This document shows, in pieces, positions 62,421 to 64,000 of a DNA stretch of 64,000 nucleotides. Positions within the stretch are counted from its first letter, which is position 1. Each line of letters opens with the position of its first letter. Source of the DNA: Mucilaginibacter sp. PAMC 26640 (lineage in GTDB: Bacteria > Bacteroidota > Bacteroidia > Sphingobacteriales > Sphingobacteriaceae); NCBI GenBank assembly GCA_001596135.1, contig CP014773.1, forward strand, positions 3,286,001 to 3,350,000. The letters run 5' to 3'. The notes under the pieces are model-generated. The model did not search any database. It saw only the letters and a program-made list of their open reading frames with translations, and was not told the origin of the DNA. A program made the translations under genes and the position numbers.

Positions 62421-63734
62421 CTAATTGTTATCTTCTAAATCTGCTATCTGTTGTTCCAATTTTGGGATGTTAATTACGCGAAGATTTAGTACGCATAAAA
62501 CCATCATCACAGCGAAAAACGTAAAGGAGATTTCCCAGCTGAAACTATTTTTTACAGGGCCGATCAGCGCTGCACCCACCATAGAACCCACCGCGCCAAT
62601 GGTCATGTAGAACGTAAATTGGCTGGCAGAGACGCGCTTGGAGCAGCATTGCATGGCAATTGCAAAAACACCGATCTTGGCAAACGCGTTCACCCAGCGG
62701 TAGATGATAATGTAGCCATATAAATAATTTGTGTTGTGCCAGTACTGATGTAGAAAGCTCAGCAACAACGTTTGCGCGCCAATAAAAAAGAAATAGATAT
62801 AAATCATCCGCTTCATACCGAAACGCTCAATTAGCCAGCCGCCCAGCAAAATACCTGCAACGCCGCCGGTTAAGTCTGCCACTGCAAATGCGTTTGAATA
62901 GTATACATGCGTCCATCCGGCAACTTTAACAGCAAATATGGGTAGCAGCTTTTCGAAGTAGTTGTAGGATCCCTGTGACAGAAACAGCAGCAGTGCAAGT
63001 AAGAAAGCGTTCCTCAGGCTAAATGCAGCGTAGAGTGAACGATACATATCCATCCAGCTGTTTATCTGGATTTGCTCATTGCTTTTGTTCGCCTTCCCCT
63101 CCGACCAGGGAAATAGCCGCTCCTCCTGATGTTCCCTTATAAGAATCGGCACAATTGTAATTAAACCTACTATAGAAGCAATAACGGCTGTAGAAATAAA
63201 GAAACTATAACGTTCCAGCAGCCATGTGCTTAGCGCCAGTGCAAAGGAACTGCCGATCATCCGAGCGCCGCCCATAAAGGCGTTTGCACGGGCTTGTTCC
63301 TCTGCAGGTATATTATCTACTGCTAAGCCGTCTGTTGCGGCATCTTGGGCCGCCCCGAAAATTGATACCAAAAACCCGCCGGCTATGAGTAAAGATAAAT
63401 GATTCAATGGGTCTTTTACAGAAGCCATAACCAGCAAGCTTAAACACAAGCCTGTTTGGCATATTATTACCCAGGGCCGCTTGCGGCCCATGGGTAGAAA
63501 GGTATACCGATCCATCATCGGTGCAATAAAGAACTTAAATGTCCAGGGCATGGCGCAGGCTACATCGAAGGCGCCAATTTCTGTGACGGATTTATTGTTC
63601 ATAGCCATCCAGGCCGGTATGCCGATGAATAAAATCCCCATAGGCAGCCCTTCAGCAAAATAAAGGGCTATGAAGGTAAAATATCTTAACGAAACACGCT
63701 CCGCTAGAGAAGACAATCGGATGTTTAATTTCAT
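62421..63734 (-). CDS. MFS transporter (AmpG-like)
   Basis: A 437-residue integral membrane protein with about 12 hydrophobic helices. The motif FGAAQDAATDGLAVDNIP and the RPWVIICQTGL loop resemble the AmpG/PAT branch of the major facilitator family, which imports muropeptides or similar solutes. Substrate unknown. It lies 27 bases downstream of a SusD-like gene on the same strand, so the imported compound is probably a breakdown product released by that outer-membrane system. Confidence 0.8.
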   Translation of the reverse strand: MKLNIRLSSLAERVSLRYFTFIALYFAEGLPMGILFIGIPAWMAMNNKSVTEIGAFDVACAMPWTFKFFIAPMMDRYTFLPMGRKRPWVIICQTGLCLSLLVMASVKDPLNHLSLLIAGGFLVSIFGAAQDAATDGLAVDNIPAEEQARANAFMGGARMIGSSFALALSTWLLERYSFFISTAVIASIVGLITIVPILIREHQEERLFPWSEGKANKSNEQIQINSWMDMYRSLYAAFSLRNAFLLALLLFLSQGSYNYFEKLLPIFAVKVAGWTHVYYSNAFAVADLTGGVAGILLGGWLIERFGMKRMIYIYFFFIGAQTLLLSFLHQYWHNTNYLYGYIIIYRWVNAFAKIGVFAIAMQCCSKRVSASQFTFYMTIGAVGSMVGAALIGPVKNSFSWEISFTFFAVMMVLCVLNLRVINIPKLEQQIADLEDNN

Positions 63735-63761
63735 AAGCAGTAGCTAAATTTTCCTGTCCTG

Positions 63762-64000
63762 TTAAGGGAATATGGAAAGTTTGGTAAATTGGTCAGCAAG
63801 TGGTTTGGGCACATTCGGATTGGTATTAATTTCAACCTGCGGATAGATAAACCGCTGTGGTTTTTGTGTGCCTGTATGTAGCGGGATTGGCAACTGTACC
63901 ACAGGAACAGCAGTAGCTAAGCGCCGATAATCATTGAACGCCTCATACTGCATCAGGAAACAGATATACCGTTGTGAAATAATTTCGTACAGCATGGCTC
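63762..64000 (-). CDS. SusD/RagB-like lipoprotein, C-terminal part (window edge)
   Basis: The open frame continues past the window's right end, so only the last 79 codons are visible. The text EIISQRYICFLMQYEAFNDYRR is the C-terminal SusD-like pattern in which a glutamine/glutamate helix precedes a W/Y-x-x-R-R motif. The protein would be an outer-membrane glycan-binding partner of a SusC-type channel located to the right of the window. Confidence 0.65.
   Translation of the reverse strand, partial: AMLYEIISQRYICFLMQYEAFNDYRRLATAVPVVQLPIPLHTGTQKPQRFIYPQVEINTNPNVPKPLADQFTKLSIFP

Noticed and set aside
1..64000. CRISPR array
   Set aside because: No run of regularly spaced direct repeats was seen on either strand; the repeats present are palindromic or end-type repeats.

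Overview
The window looks like chromosomal DNA from a Bacteroidota member of the family Sphingobacteriaceae, most likely a Mucilaginibacter or close relative (inference from gene content, no search run). Supporting signs are AT-rich intergenic DNA, Bacteroidota-type promoters (TTTG / TAnnTTTG upstream of the tRNA gene), an ECF sigma/FecR/outer-membrane-receptor trio, a SusD-like tail, DUF6934, DUF2630 and many surface-glycan genes.

Layout. 1-5.9 kb: minus-strand housekeeping and signalling genes (methyltransferase, fatty-acid desaturase with a coupled histidine kinase, a second histidine kinase, DUF2630 and two small unknowns). 5.9-7.0 kb: one gene broken by a frameshift and an amber codon. 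7.4-15.9 kb: a defence-type island with an AAA ATPase/subtilase pair (IetAS type), an unknown protein plus a PD-(D/E)XK-like protein, a TIR-domain protein and a DUF559/Vsr-like nuclease. 17.4-21.6 kb: a paoABC-type periplasmic molybdenum aldehyde oxidoreductase operon. 21.8-30.0 kb: a lipoprotein glycoside hydrolase and a glycan operon (glycosyltransferase, UDP-galactopyranose mutase, GH1-like enzyme, GT2) convergent with a PIG-L deacetylase/methyltransferase fusion.

30.5-50.1 kb: a 19.5-kb integrative mobilizable element sits in the 3' end of tRNA-Pro(UGG). It has an integrase next to the tRNA, excisionase-like HTH proteins, a hairpin-rich possible oriT, MobC and a relaxase, and an 18-bp exact att repeat at both ends. 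Inside it is a second element (38.7-45.1 kb) bounded by 78-bp inverted repeats, with a P-loop ATPase, two tyrosine recombinases and an orphan RHS toxin tip. Cargo to its right is an XRE regulator divergent from a HEPN protein/SWIM-finger protein operon, with a perfect 13-bp-arm inverted repeat as likely operator; this is the best candidate for an undescribed system. Just outside attR lies the fossil left end of an older related element.

50.5-64 kb: an ECF sigma factor, FecR anti-sigma and outer-membrane beta-barrel receptor; a secreted GH-A type glycosidase; a five-gene glycosyltransferase operon that begins with three tandem GT4 paralogues; and an MFS permease downstream of the 3' end of a SusD-like gene cut by the window edge. 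A family of palindromic dispersed repeats appears at 44.8, 49.1 and 55.2 kb.
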